DNA of 64,000 bases from Brachycybe producta. Lineage: Eukaryota > Arthropoda > Diplopoda > Playtdesmida > Andrognathidae. Each line of letters opens with the position of its first letter. The stretch's first letter is position 1. The DNA lies in assembly GCA_036925085.1 (NCBI GenBank), contig JAUPFP010000025.1, positions 62,001-126,000 on the forward strand. The letters are read 5' to 3'. A model generated the notes under the pieces. The model worked only from the letters and a program-made list of their open reading frames with translations. It ran no database searches and was not told the origin of the DNA. A program made the position numbers and the translations under genes. Below, in pieces: positions 1-16,640 of the stretch.

Positions 1-1
1 G

Positions 2-5709
<5,708 letters not shown>

Positions 5710-6132
5710 AAAGTGTGGACTCTTTTTTAAACTACGAATTGTAGTTGTGGGTAACTTTCATGTCTTAAAAAATAATATTTCGTCGACATTTAAGCTGTTT
5801 GCATCTTAAATCCTATTCGTCGTAACTTAGCTCCCCTTTTTTATTTTTACGTTTTAAAGCTTACGAAATGTTTTTAGTCTTCTCGGGGGATTTTTTTTGT
5901 TAGCTGTAATTGACGTATCTAAAAACATAACTTGGATTTTTCATCGTAAAATTTTTTTCTCCACAAAAAAGTGTAATTTTTATTGTCACTTTCACTAGAC
6001 ATTGTAAAAAGAATCTTCTTGTTTCGTTTTTCATAATCATTTTTTGATTTTTAATCGAATTGAAATTGTCGAAAATATATATTACATCCAAACTCTTGTA
6101 ACATTTTTGTTAATAATTGAAAGTTAAATGTG
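5710..6132. other. Shared convergent 3' region of UAP56 and TRIM45
   Basis: The two stop codons are 423 bases apart on opposite strands. I see no AATAAA on the + strand for UAP56 here; the only clear canonical hexamer (5979-5984, minus strand) suits TRIM45. The 3' UTRs may overlap. No other gene is visible. Confidence 0.5.
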
Positions 6133-8736
6133 TCAAACAGTGAACTGAATAATTTTAGCTAATGGTCGTGTGCAGTCGCTGCTCGTTTCGGACGTTCGGC
6201 CGCAACAAGACCAATGTTTTTTACCCGGATGACCACTGTGTCCGTGTCCGCAACCTTTGAAGCCACCTATTTAGTTTTCAGACGTTGAGAAATGAGTTTT
6301 GTTTGTTTGGGGCTCGGTGAAAATGGGGCAACAAACACACTCGCCTTGCATTGTCCCGCCACATCCACATTTGGCCTCTTTAGAACCTCCACTGGAGCAA
6401 AACGTACAGCAATGAAAGATTCCAGAATGGGTTTGGCCTTTTGCTTTGACGGGAAGCGGAAACGGACTACCCTGTTAATATAAAATATACGATATTGGAC
6501 AAAATTGTCTTTGGCTTAATTATCGACTACGTTTGGTAGAAAATGACCTCAAATACATTAAGATGTGATCGTATTACGGTAAGATTTCTGGCGCCCAGAC
6601 GAGAGTATCTTTTAGTCGTCTTGATGGACTGCAAAAAGTGGACGACTGGTGGCTACACTGCGGTTCACAATGTAAAAGCGTCCGGACCCGTTTGTTTGAC
6701 CACATGACAACCACTTTTTGCAGTCCACCTTGACCACCCTTATGCTCTGGTCAATTATAAACCCTGTATATGCACTCATTTGTTGTATTTGTCAATTACA
6801 CCATACATTGCATTAAAGTACAATGTTGTCACATGATCTCCCACTTATTCATTCAACTCCACATGACGTCATTTTCGAGTCCACTAAGCCATATGCAATA
6901 ACCCGTCACCCATGAGCTGTAAGGATAAACGTACTCGACCAGAGCATATGTCTTATAGATGTATTTGAGGCTATTTTCTCCCAAATGTAATCGTTTTCGA
7001 AATAAAGTCTCATGTGATTTGGGTTTTCACCTGAATATGTTTTTCTTCAATCTTGACGTTGAGCCAAAAAAGTCCATTTTCCTCCATTTTGAAGCAAAAT
7101 ACGTAAGTTCCATCTTGACGATCCAACGTTTTCACCGGTATAACTCTGAAAAAAAAGGGGACAATTGTAATTTTTATCTTCAGGTAAAACTTAGATATTC
7201 ACTTATTTGGATCCTCTTTAGAAATGAACTCTGCTTTTGGACTCCAACCTCCTCGACGCATCGGTTGACCTTCCATATCTTTGGTTTGAAGAATAACGGT
7301 CGTTTTACGTCCTTGTCGAACAACCGGAAGACCTGAAAGTATTTCAAAATAATTAAAAGAACACTCATTTATCGTTTCATGTGTGTTTCTGACAAACCAT
7401 TTCCTTTGAGAACGCATTTAGAAGGACAAAGCTTCTGTGCAGTAACCGTTCCCTTGACGGAATATCCGTTCACGATCCGATTTCCGTCGTTCGGAAGAAA
7501 CTGCAGAAACGAATCGACTCTCGGTTCGAGACGATGTTTCTCGTTTTCGAGATCTCTTAACCTCTTTCCGACGTGTCCGACTAAGGTTACGACTTCGACG
7601 TCGGATGCTTCGGCTAATAGATGACGAACGAAGTTACAAGACGCTTCCAAATCTTCGAGCGCTTGTTCCAATTGGATACTTTGAAGTTTCAGAACTCTTT
7701 GTTTCGTTTCGCAAGTTTTTTTTACTCTTTCTTTTAGATAATTACGATGTTCTTCGAGGCTACGGATGTAACCGTCGATATAAACGTCGACGAGACCGAA
7801 AACTTCGTTCTCTTTCGCTTCGATTTGTTTCGTAGTCGTTCTAACGTCGGTTAGACTTTTACGTAACAATTCCGCTTTCGGTTGAGATTTCGATAAGAGA
7901 TTTTTCAGGTCCTGAATTTTGTCTTTTACGACTTGCGATATTTTACATTTCGAATGACCGTAATGAGCGCCATCAATTTCGAAACATTCTTTACAGATCG
8001 TTTGACCGCAAACTTCACAAAAGAACCTTAGTTCTTCTGTCAAATGATTAGGACAGACCGGACACGGTTCTCTCGAAAACGATCCTATCGTCGGAAACGT
8101 AGAATTTTCATAAATTCCGTTCCGTAACGCGTCTTTTAGATCAGAAACTTTATGTTTTTCAGTTTTTCTTTGTCGTTTGTGAGCTTCGAAGCAAAAAGCG
8201 CAAAGAGCGGACGAACATTCCGAACACCAAGCGATTGCGTGAACATCACCGATACAAAGGTCACAATGAGAGTCAGAACCGTATTTTAACGATAATTTTA
8301 ATACTTTATTTTGTAGAACGTAATGAAGTGGCAAATGTGATGGACCAGATTTGGGAATATCGACTTCAGTGTCGCAAGTCGGACATAAAACGACTCGAAT
8401 TCGAGTTCCGTCAATTTTTGCGGACCATTTCGATGAAGATACGATACTCGAAGTAGGTGATTTCTCGCTCTCGTATCCGGAAGTTCTGGAATCTTTGTTA
8501 CTATCTAACGAAAGACTCGCAAGTTGACGTTGTTTGTTTGTCGACAGAGGAATCGAAAGGTAAGAATCGAGTCCTTCGATGCATTTCGTGCAGAAAGTGT
8601 GAAGACACGGAAGAATTCGCGGTTCTTCGTACAATTTTCCGCAGACGCCACAAGTTAACGGAAATTCCTCTTTCACTTCTTCTCCGATGTTCTTCTTCTT
8701 CTCGATTTCATCTTCTTCTTCGAGACAACTCGACAT
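6133..8736 (-). CDS. TRIM45: E3 ubiquitin ligase TRIM45 (RING, two B-boxes, coiled coil, filamin repeat)
   Basis: Exons, in coding order: 8736-7398, 7332-7203, 7145-7031, 6471-6345 and 6266-6133, giving 614 residues (human about 580). The start is the ATG at 8736; the open frame upstream has no ATG and runs into a likely 3' splice site (TTTTTGCAG) at 8764. Exon 1 holds a RING finger split by a Ser-rich insert (first Cys about residue 29, CPTC about 119), B-box 1 (about 158-196), B-box 2 (about 225-264) and a coiled coil. Exons 2-4 encode the filamin-type immunoglobulin repeat, with RQDGTYVF matching the family's DGTYY core. The C-terminal Cys/His-rich tail (HCCTFCSSGG, then GCGHGHSGHPGKKHWSCCG) is the TRIM45 hallmark and settles the identity. 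The last intron, 6344-6267, has a GC donor. A TTTATT at 5979-5984 (AATAAA on this strand) may be its poly(A) signal. Confidence 0.95.
6588..6765. mobile_element. Family C (Harbinger-like) MITE, TRIM45 intron 3
   Basis: Inverted repeat built on GGACTGCAAAAAGTGG (about 6624) and CCACTTTTTGCAGTCC (about 6711), with outer arms related to TTTTAGTGGTC. It fills part of the 559-base TRIM45 intron. Related copies lie at 30890, 31886 and 39946. Confidence 0.7.
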
Positions 8737-8814
8737 CCTTCTTCTTCTCTTTTCTTTTTTTCGCTGCAAAAATTAAGGATGAACAGCTGATTCTTGATTA
8801 GATTCTGTCTTTCA

Positions 8815-9925
8815 GAAGAGCAAAATGAATAGAAACTAGAAAGTGTTTCGAAACTAAAACAGTAGCTGAATCACTTTTAATAGTATTTTTCATATCGATA
8901 TCTTTCAAAATAAACTTTTTATTGACAAAAATTTTAAAAATTGACTGCTTAAAGTTGCGTACCCTTCTAGTTTCTAAAACACTTTTTAATTTTGCTCTTG
9001 CAGAAAAAAAAATCTAAAGTGTGTTAGAAACTAGAACAGTAGCTGATTCACTTAATAGTATTTTTATGTTTGATATTTTTCAAAATAAACTTTTTATAGA
9101 CAACAATTCAAAATTTTCTTCTAATAATATTTTAAAGTTATGTCATTTTAAAAACCACATAAAAAGTTTATTTTGAAAGATATTAACATGAAAATACCCT
9201 CTGAGCGCTACCCTTCTAGTTTTTAAAACATTTATAGTTTGTTTTAAATTTGCTCTTCCAGAAAGAAAAAAATCTAAAGTGTGTTAGAAACTAGAACAGT
9301 AGCTGAATCACATTTAATAGTATTTTTTATGTTGATATCTTTCAAAATAAACTTTTTATTGACAAAAATTTTACAAATTGACTGCTTTAAGTTGCGTAAT
9401 TTGCATGATTGATTTACCCTTCTAGTTTCTAAAGCACTTTAATTTTGCTCTCGCAGCATGTTGATATCTTTCAAAATAAACTTTTTATAGACAACAATTA
9501 AAAATTTTCTTCTAATAATATTTTAAAACTTATTTCATTTTAAAATCCACAAAAAAAGTTTATTTTGAAAGATATTAACGTAAAAATACCCTCTTTAAGT
9601 GATTGAGCACTACCCTTCTAGTTTTTAAAACACTTTCTAGTTTGTTTCTTTTTCGCTCTTTCAGAAGAAAAAAAATCTAAAGTGTGTTAGAAACTAGAAC
9701 AGTAGCTGATTCACTTTTAATAGTATTTTTATGTCGATATCTTTTAAAATAAACTTTTTTTTATAAACAATCCATAATTTTCTTCTAATAATATTTTAAG
9801 TTATGTCATTTTCAAATCCACATAAAAAGCTTATTTTGAAAGATGACGTGAAAATACCTTTTAAGTGATTGAGGTACCCTTCTAGTTTCTAAAACACTTT
9901 CATAGTTTTGCTCTTCTGTAATCAT
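8815..9925. repeat. Tandem array of family A hairpin elements upstream of TRIM45
   Basis: About 1.1 kb composed almost wholly of family A units. The left core variant GAAACTAGAACAGTAGCTGA recurs near 9026, 9286 and 9690 (a close variant near 8850), and the right core ACCCTTCTAGTTT recurs near 8960, 9210, 9415, 9610 and 9875. Units differ by small changes and alternate in size. The array ends about 80 bases from the TRIM45 ATG. A probable 3' splice site at 8764 means it may sit in a 5' intron or in the promoter. Confidence 0.85.
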
Positions 9926-10740
9926 CAGACAGAAGAATAAAACCAGACATTGAAGACATTGAGCTCAGCACTTGGATCATTAAGATCCCTCTGCCATAGG
10001 CCTACCGGGCTGCTTGCATGCAGAGTATTTTTTGTAATTTTAAACATTTTTAAAAAAAACCATGCAAGCTGAAGAAAAAAACAAACGTTTTTCTTAGCTG
10101 TTGTTATTAGCAGTTTGTTGTTTCGTTGTTTCTAATAAGCTTTAAAAGGTTGAAGTGCCAAGTGAAGAAGAAAAACACCAACTTTCGAAAAGTTTTGCTT
10201 TTGCGTGAAGAAGTTTGACAGACTTGATTTTCTTCTCTTGTCAAGAGAACTCATCCCCCTTTTCCTCCTCTTCCCCCTTTTTTTTTTCTTCTTTAAATTT
10301 TCTGAGCCAACAACAAAAAAAAGTGAACATATGACATTAGTTTTGGTGGTGGTTTCCAACCCAACCGAACCAAACTCCTCTCTTCTCCCTTCTTCTCTTG
10401 AAATTCACAGCTGCCGTTGGATTGTTTTCTATGGGTTCCGTCCGGAGAGAGAAAGGGGGAGTTGTACTTCTAGAATGTGGTTGCCGTCCTGGCCCTCTTT
10501 TCTTTATTAGCCGGTTACAACAAATCGTGTTTAATAATCTTGGCAAGCCACACTTTTTGGCTGATAATGAAAGTTTATATTTGTGTGTTGCGATATGGGC
10601 ATGGTGCTGGTTAGGCCGCTCTTTTTTTCTTTGCTCATCCATCCTTTTGACGTTTTGCTTATCTTATTTTGACGTTTGACGTTAAGCAGAACAAAAATAA
10701 GAAGAAAAAAACCTCAAGAAATTCAACTTCATTTTTTATG
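9926..10740. other. Intergenic, nothing recognised
   Basis: Homopurine/homopyrimidine-rich stretch. The open frames here on both strands are low-complexity and show no protein family signature, so I call no gene. Confidence 0.6.
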
Positions 10741-10744
10741 CAAA

Positions 10745-10906
10745 ATGTAATAGATTGCCTAGACAATCTGCAAAACAATCAAACTGCTAGTGAATCTGCA
10801 AAATTCAATACATTATTTTAGGTGTTGAATTTTGCAGATTCACTAACAGCATGTTGGTTGTTTTGCAGATTGCCTAGACAATTTGCAGATTGACTGCTTC
10901 CAAACA
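10745..10906. mobile_element. Small palindromic MITE
   Basis: About 160 bases with arms of about 60 that are near reverse complements. The left contains AGTGAATCTGCAAAATTCAA, the right TTGAATTTTGCAGATTCACT; both ends share ATTGCCTAGACAAT. Seen once in the window. Confidence 0.7.
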
Positions 10907-10924
10907 TTGATTCCAAGATAATTA

Positions 10925-11085
10925 TTTACAAACAGCTGATTTTCCTGCTTTTTCATAAAGAAACTCAAAAGTGTGCTACAAACTAGAAGGGTTTTTTTTT
11001 TAAATCAAATTTTTATGTTTGGCATCTTTCAAAATAAACTTTTTATGTGAGTTTGAAAAGTGATCAACTTTAACCAGGTTCGCTA
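10925..11085. mobile_element. Family A half copy
   Basis: Left arm only: ACAGCTGATTTTCCTGC terminus, then CAAACTAGAAGGG, then TTTCAAAATAAACTTTTTAT. No right arm follows. Confidence 0.65.
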
Positions 11086-11137
11086 ATTACTGCAACCGAG
11101 TAGAATCGGTTCGGTTCTATAGCACGCTGCAAAAATC

Positions 11138-11342
11138 ACAGGCAGTTAGAAATCGGGACAAACAGAAATTGGCTCCGCCCTTTTTATGACGACCGGGAAC
11201 TTCTAATTGGTTTGTTGTGTGGTTCGACGTTGAAAAGGGGCGGAGCATGTGACGTCAGACTACATAACCAACCAATTAGAAGTTGCGTTCGTCATAAAAA
11301 GGGCGGAGACAACTTCTGTTCATCCCGTTTTCTAATTGCCTG
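11138..11342. mobile_element. Family B MITE
   Basis: Terminal inverted repeats starting CAGGCAGTTAGAAATCGGG and ending TCTAATTGCCTG enclose paired GC-box-like (GGGCGGAG) and CCAAT-like (CTAATTGG) motifs plus a TGACGTCA. Sister copy at 11692. Confidence 0.8.
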
Positions 11343-11691
11343 TCCATGCAAAAGTGGTGTTTCTATAAAAGTTCTTTTTATCAACACTTTAAAAATAAAA
11401 AAGCAGCTTTAAAAGTAAATTGAAAACAGCTCTTGTTACTTATAACTTGTCCATTTAGATAATTCTAACCGATAAGAGTTTTTATTTTGGCAATTTTAAT
11501 TATAACTTAAGTTGCGATAAGACTCTTTATCAACCATAAACGAAACAATTCGAGAACACCCTGTACACGTTTCAGCACGTGAACCCCTCTGACGTCACAA
11601 GCTTCAAGTCTTGGTTAACGTCACACGAGAACACTCGATGGCTCGTGTGAACCAAAAAAAAAATCGATATAAAACTAATGTCCTTGCTGTA

Positions 11692-11850
11692 CAGGCAATT
11701 AAAAATCGGGACATACAGAAGTTGGCTCCGCCCTTTTTATGATGACCGAGAACTTCTAATGTCGAACCACATAACAAACCAATTAGAAGTTGCCGGTCGT
11801 CATAAAAAGGGCGGAGCCAACTTCTGTATGTCCCGATTTTTAATTGCCTG
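11692..11850. mobile_element. Family B MITE, well preserved
   Basis: Terminal repeats CAGGCAATTAAAAATCGGGA and its complement are nearly perfect over about 50 bases. Same internal GC-box/CCAAT-like layout as the copy at 11138, but a shorter centre. Confidence 0.85.
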
Positions 11851-12437
11851 TCTCAAAAGGGCTCCGTATAAAGTCAATATATCAAGTTCGATATTTTTTA
11901 AAAAAATATTACACGATATTTAAAAAAAAAATATTGAAATATCGATATATCGAAAATTTTGCCAGCCCTGGTATTTACAGGGTGTTCATAAAATATTTGC
12001 CACTTTGTACGTCACTGAACTTGTAATGTTTTTTTTTTATTGTGGGTTCAACTCGAGGGTCACCAAGAAATAAATCCTGATTGAAAGTTGTTGAAAAAAA
12101 CGTTTGGTATTTCAATGGAAGGGGGGAGGGGGAGGGGCCCAGGAAAAAAAAGATAAGGAGGAGGAGGAATGATGGGATCTTCTTCATTTTCTTGAAAGGA
12201 AAACGGAATCCATCTTTCTTTTTTTTTTTTGCTTCCTACTTTCTCACTTTTGACATCTCTTTGAAAAAAAAAAAGAGAACATTTTTAAAATTAGAACTAA
12301 TAGACATTCATCAATTTCGTCTTTCTTTCACACAACTTCTAAAAACAAATAAACAGCTCAGAAGAAGAAAAACTAAACTCAAAAAACGCTTCTTTTAATA
12401 TCATATAACTAGGGCTCGAATTTTTATGCAAATATTA
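11851..12437. other. Intergenic, AT-rich
   Basis: Contains a TATCGATA at about 11940, one TACAGGGTGTTC transposon-end-like motif at about 11976 and long A/T and purine runs. No gene seen. Confidence 0.5.
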
Positions 12438-12440
12438 AGC

Positions 12441-13867
12441 AAATGTTTCTCAATCTGTGGCCCAAGAGCCAATTGTAAAGTGACATTCTTCCGTTTAGAT
12501 CAACCAACAATTTATAATTTTTTTTTAAGAGGCTAGATACATCGTTTAGTTCAACATTTCTCCGAATGTAGGCGCTGCGATCGTTGTTGATTGAAAAACG
12601 GTTTTTTAACGTTTTTTCTCCCAGTTCGAAGTCACATAAAAATTAATTGAAAAATAATTTCGCGAGCTAACCTTCTAAAAAGAAAACATTGTGAAACCAG
12701 TAGATTAATGCACGTAATAGTTATTTTGTTATTGTTCTGAGTTGTTTTTAACGGGAGTTCTTCAAATGTTTGGATGACGGTTTTTTGCTCCTATGGGACT
12801 TAACATGGAGTTAAAAAAACGTAAGATTTTAAATGTTATTTAAAAATAGAAAGCCCTTTTAAAATTTAGAAAAAGGAATAACCCTGAGGGCAATAAACAC
12901 ATGTAAGTACGTGCTAATTTTTCTGATTGCTCTAAATCATTTTTAATTAGAGTTCTCTTAACTTTTGTTGGACGGTGTTTTAGTCCTATGGGACTTAACA
13001 TGGAGTTTAAAAACGTACGATTTTAAACGTTATTAAAAAATAGAAGGACCTTTTCAAAATTTATAAAAAGGAAACATCGTGAAGCCAATACATGAATGTA
13101 TGTGCTAATTATTTTGTTATTGTTCTAAATCAGTTTTAAAGAGAGTTTTTCAAATGTTTGTGGGACGGTTTTTGATCCTATGGGATTTAACATGGGGTTG
13201 AAAAAACGAACGACTTTGAACCTTGTTTAAAAATAGAAGGACCTTTTCAAAAATTATATAAATCGAGCACGTGAAGAACAATACTTTTTATTGCATTTTG
13301 CGCTTTACTCTATTTGAATTGAGCGATTGTGAGGTGATTTCTTGCAGTTTTAGTAACACCATATAAGAACACTCATTTGTCTCGTTGTCGTCTGCTCAAA
13401 ACAACAAGATGGACGTCCATCTAGGCTCTTAAATAAAAAACACTGGTTAGAGGCTAGAAGTCTAGTTGACATCTATATTAGTAACCAGATATCTAGCCTC
13501 TGATCAGTCATTTTGATTAAAAAAAATATATAATTGCTCGAATGATAAATCTCACTTCCACAATTAGCACTTGGGCCACAAATTGAGAAACGGTTGTATG
13601 ATATTGCCCTAGTAATCAATCAATAATAATCATCATCATCATCATTAGAGCAACCTGCAATTATTCTTTTTTTTTTTTTTTAATCAAAAAAGGCTCGTTA
13701 GAGGTTAGATGTCTGGTTACTATCAGTTGTAAACTAGAAAGTTCTAGCCTCTAACCAGTGTTTTGGATTAAAAAGCAAAAAAAAAACCATAATTGTTGGT
13801 TGATGTCTAAACGGGGGGATTATTACTTCATAATTAGCACTTGGGCCACAGATTGAGAAACAGTTGC
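12441..13867. mobile_element. Non-autonomous hAT-like element with internal tandem repeats
   Basis: Terminal inverted repeat TGTTTCTCAATCTGTGGCCC on the left and its complement at about 13842-13865 on the right, resembling the hAT terminus typified by CAGTGNTTCTCAANCTGTGG. A second right end (GGGCCACAAATTGAGAAAC) lies at about 13570, so the 3' part is duplicated. The body has three tandem units of about 193-195 bases, each marked by CCTATGGGANTTAACATGG (12790, 12985, 13177). Two short palindromes with arms related to TTAGAGGCTAGA sit before the two right ends. No transposase frame. Confidence 0.7.
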
Positions 13868-13969
13868 TTGAAATTGCATAAACATCCGAGCTGAGAGTTC
13901 TACATATACGTAAATCTACATTAAAGAGGTAATTTTTTTAGAAGATATTCAAAGTTTAAAACTAGAAGA

Positions 13970-14290
13970 GTAAAAAAAGTAACTTAAAATTCAATAAAAA
14001 GAAAAGCTAATTTTTCTAAATCAGCTTTGAGAAAGTGTTTTAGAAACTAGAAGGGTAGCCTCAATCAGTCAGGAAGATGAAGAGAAACTTGCCAAGTGTT
14101 TTAGAAACTAGAATTATAGCTCAATCACTTAAAGTGTATTTTCATGTTGATATTTTATAAAATAGGCTTTTTTATGTCAATTTTAAACGATAATTTTTAA
14201 TTGTTCATAAAAAAGTTTATTTTGAAAAACATGGAAACATTGATGAGTGATTGAACTACCCTTCTAGTTCCTAAAACACATTCATCTAAA
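13970..14290. mobile_element. Family A hairpin MITE
   Basis: Left core at about 14040 and again at about 14100 (partial duplication of the left arm); right core ACCCTTCTAGTTCCTAAAA at about 14258. Immediately followed by a family B element. Confidence 0.7.
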
Positions 14291-14471
14291 GTCAGCTTCA
14301 GAATTTCTTTGGCTCCGCCCTTTTATGAGCGTCATCAATTTCTAATTGGTTTGTTACAGAATGTGATGTCAGATGCCCCGCCCTTTTTTATTTCTAATTG
14401 GTTGATATTTGGTTGGACGCTCATAAAAAAAGCAGAGCCAAAGAAATTCTGAAGCTGTCTACAGATGCCTG
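14291..14471. mobile_element. Family B MITE
   Basis: Arms CAGCTTCAGAATTTCTTTGG and the complement ending GAAGCTGTCTACAGATGCC enclose GC-box and ATTGG motifs, the same layout as the copies at 41724-42321. Confidence 0.75.
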
Positions 14472-14575
14472 TTAGTAAAACACGTTCTATACTTTCTCTT
14501 AATTTTGCTCGTGTGCTCAGCAAGATGCAGTCGTTTGCCCCGCCCTTTTATAAGGAACGGCAAGTTCTAATTGGT

Positions 14576-15287
14576 CTTGTCGATGGGTCAATGGATCCGT
14601 CCCATCATATGGATGAGCATGAGCTCAATATGAGAAAGTAGGAGGGGGTGGGGTGGGGGGAGGGAGATGGGAAAGAGAAAAGAGCGACAGATATCACCTT
14701 AAGGAGGTGAAGTAATTAGGACCCACTTCTTCTCATTTGTTGAGTCCTTTTAGAGCTGGAAATTATCACGGAAGATCTAGTTGCTTTTACATGTTTCATC
14801 AACAGCTGATTTTCGAAGTTCTCTTGATTATTCACAGGCAAGTGTGCTCAGCAAGATAATGTCGTTTGCCCCACCCTTTTATGAACGTCATCAATTTTTA
14901 ATTAGTTTGTTATTTGGTCGGACGACACATACCCGCCCTTTTCAATTGGTTAATATTTGGTCTGACGCTCATAAAAGGGTGGGGCAAACGACATTATCTT
15001 GCTGAGCACACTTGCCTGTGAATAATCAAGAGAACTTCGAAAATCAGCTGTTGATGAAACATGTAAAAGCAACTAGATCTTCCGTGATAATTTCCAGCTC
15101 TAAAAGGACTCAACAAATGAGAAGAAGTGGGTCCTAATTACGTCACCTCCTTAAGGTGACATCTGTCGCTCTTTTCTCTTTCCCATCTCCCTCCCTCCCC
15201 CACCCCCACCCCCACAACCTCCTACTTTCTCATATTGAGCTCATGCTCATCCATATGATGGGACGGACCCATTGACCCATCAACAAG
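14576..15287. repeat. Long foldback: ~320-base inverted repeat arms with a short loop
   Basis: Arms 14576-14894 and 14962-15287 are nearly identical reverse complements, with a loop of about 67 bases. I see few differences outside a G/C-rich tract (about 14640-14665 against 15190-15215). The arms contain a family A terminus (AACAGCTGATTTTCGAA) and the centre is a family B element. Unlike the MITEs, one arm carries over 200 bases of sequence unrelated to either family. Confidence 0.85.
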
Positions 15288-15492
15288 ATTTCTTGACAGC
15301 TGTCGTTGACCTCGCCTAACCTTCCATTCAACTCTCCCTTCTGACATGGATAACTCACCATTTTGAGAGTCAAATATCAAAGTTTGTCAACCATAACTAA
15401 TGCAATAATAACAAACGCATTAGAACTTCCGGTTTCAAATTTCCCGCCCTTTTCACCTCTCGCTCTCTCTCTCTGTCTCTCCATCTTCGTTA

Positions 15493-15578
15493 GTTACCAT
15501 GGCAACCGCATGTCACGAGGATGGCGTTCTTGAGTTTCGCGCCAATTTTATTCAAGGTGACGTCATGCGATGACGTCA
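15493..15578. promoter_or_regulatory. Cluster of X-box, E2F/CCAAT and paired CRE motifs
   Basis: GTTACCATGGCAAC (15493-15506) fits the RFX X-box consensus. TTTCGCGCCAAT (about 15535-15546) reads as an E2F site merging into CCAAT. TGACGTCA occurs at 15558-15565 and 15571-15578, arranged as a palindrome. Motifs are seen directly; promoter function is inferred. The nearest start codon is FOXRED1, 1.06 kb downstream. Confidence 0.5.
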
Positions 15579-15599
15579 CCTATAATTCATGAATGGCAA

Positions 15600-16260
15600 A
15601 TGAATAAATTTCATATCTAAATAAAAACTTTGTTGGATGTAATAAATGAAATAAGTTAATTTATATACGTACCTTCAATTGCTTATTATTAGTCGAAATT
15701 CTTATTTGAATAAAAACAAGACAAAAAGGAGACGCGGTTATCAACAAGTAAGCGATGAAAAATAACTGAAAACCTTAGAAAAACAACACTAAAACTTGGC
15801 AAAATAATATATAATCGAGCGCAGACGATGTCAATTAGAATATGCTGCCATCTGGCGGGAAAACTAATTATTTATTAATTAACATATCGATTATATCGAT
15901 AACTAATCGATTTATTAATAAGTTTTGTGATAAAGCGTTAGTGACATTTCCTTTCATTATAGGAATTTTTTTTTTTTTTGTAAATAAAAAAAGCAAAAAT
16001 TAAAATTAAAAAAAAATCTGTATTATTTTTAAGGTAAACTTAATAATTAAATACAGCCACAAATAAAATTTTCTAATTTTGTCTATGTCATATTTTTAAT
16101 TGTAAATTCTTATGTTTATTATTTATCTGCCTAATATCTGATGTCATTGGTTTTTTTCATTCATATTGAAATATTGAACAAAAATCGATTATATCACAGC
16201 ATTAACTGATATTTGATAGACGTCCACAAGAGGGCAGCACATTTTATGGATGTATGATGA
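15600..16260. other. AT-rich intergenic stretch
   Basis: Very AT-rich, with ATCGAT-type motifs near 15885-15910 and 16185. No frame or repeat family recognised. Confidence 0.5.
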
Positions 16261-16264
16261 ATTT

Positions 16265-16300
16265 GCTGTCGCCAAGATGGCGGCTTTCATTAGTTAATTT
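16265..16300 (+). promoter_or_regulatory. Possible FOXRED1 promoter with YY1-type element
   Basis: AAGATGGCGGC at about 16275, the classic YY1 initiator-proximal motif, lies 360 bases upstream of the FOXRED1 ATG. A 3' splice site (TTTTTACAG ending about 16609) just before the ATG suggests a 5' UTR exon near here. Inference from motifs only. Confidence 0.4.
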
Positions 16301-16640
16301 TGGTTTGTATGCAGTTTTTTTCAATTATTTGCTGCTTAATTTCAATTTTTCGGTTTATTTCTTGTTCGATTAAACATGACAAATAACAGAGTAAACGTTT
16401 TAAGCATGGGTTTGGTAAAACTGATTTTTAGACAGTAAATATTTATTTAATTGGAGTTTGTGAATCACATGGTGTTCTGAACAGCAAAACTCCTTTGAAA
16501 TTGTCTCAAATTTCTTACCAAACTACTAAAATAATGGACTCAGTTTGTTTCTCAATATTCTGTTACGTCGTTTAAGAATATACTGATGTAATTTCCGTGT
16601 TTTTACAGGTAATTTCTGCATGAAAGGGGTCTAATTAAAC

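Noticed and set aside
8815-9925. CRISPR-like array
   Set aside because: The repeats are long, inverted and variable, match dispersed MITEs, and the genome is animal.
10205-10679. Overlapping open frames on both strands
   Set aside because: Low-complexity Phe/Lys/Ser-rich translations from homopolymer tracts; no conserved motif or splice logic.
11550-11990. A single element bounded by GAACACCCTGTA (about 11553) and TACAGGGTGTTC (about 11976)
   Set aside because: The termini point inward to outward the wrong way round for one element; they are more likely ends of two different truncated copies.
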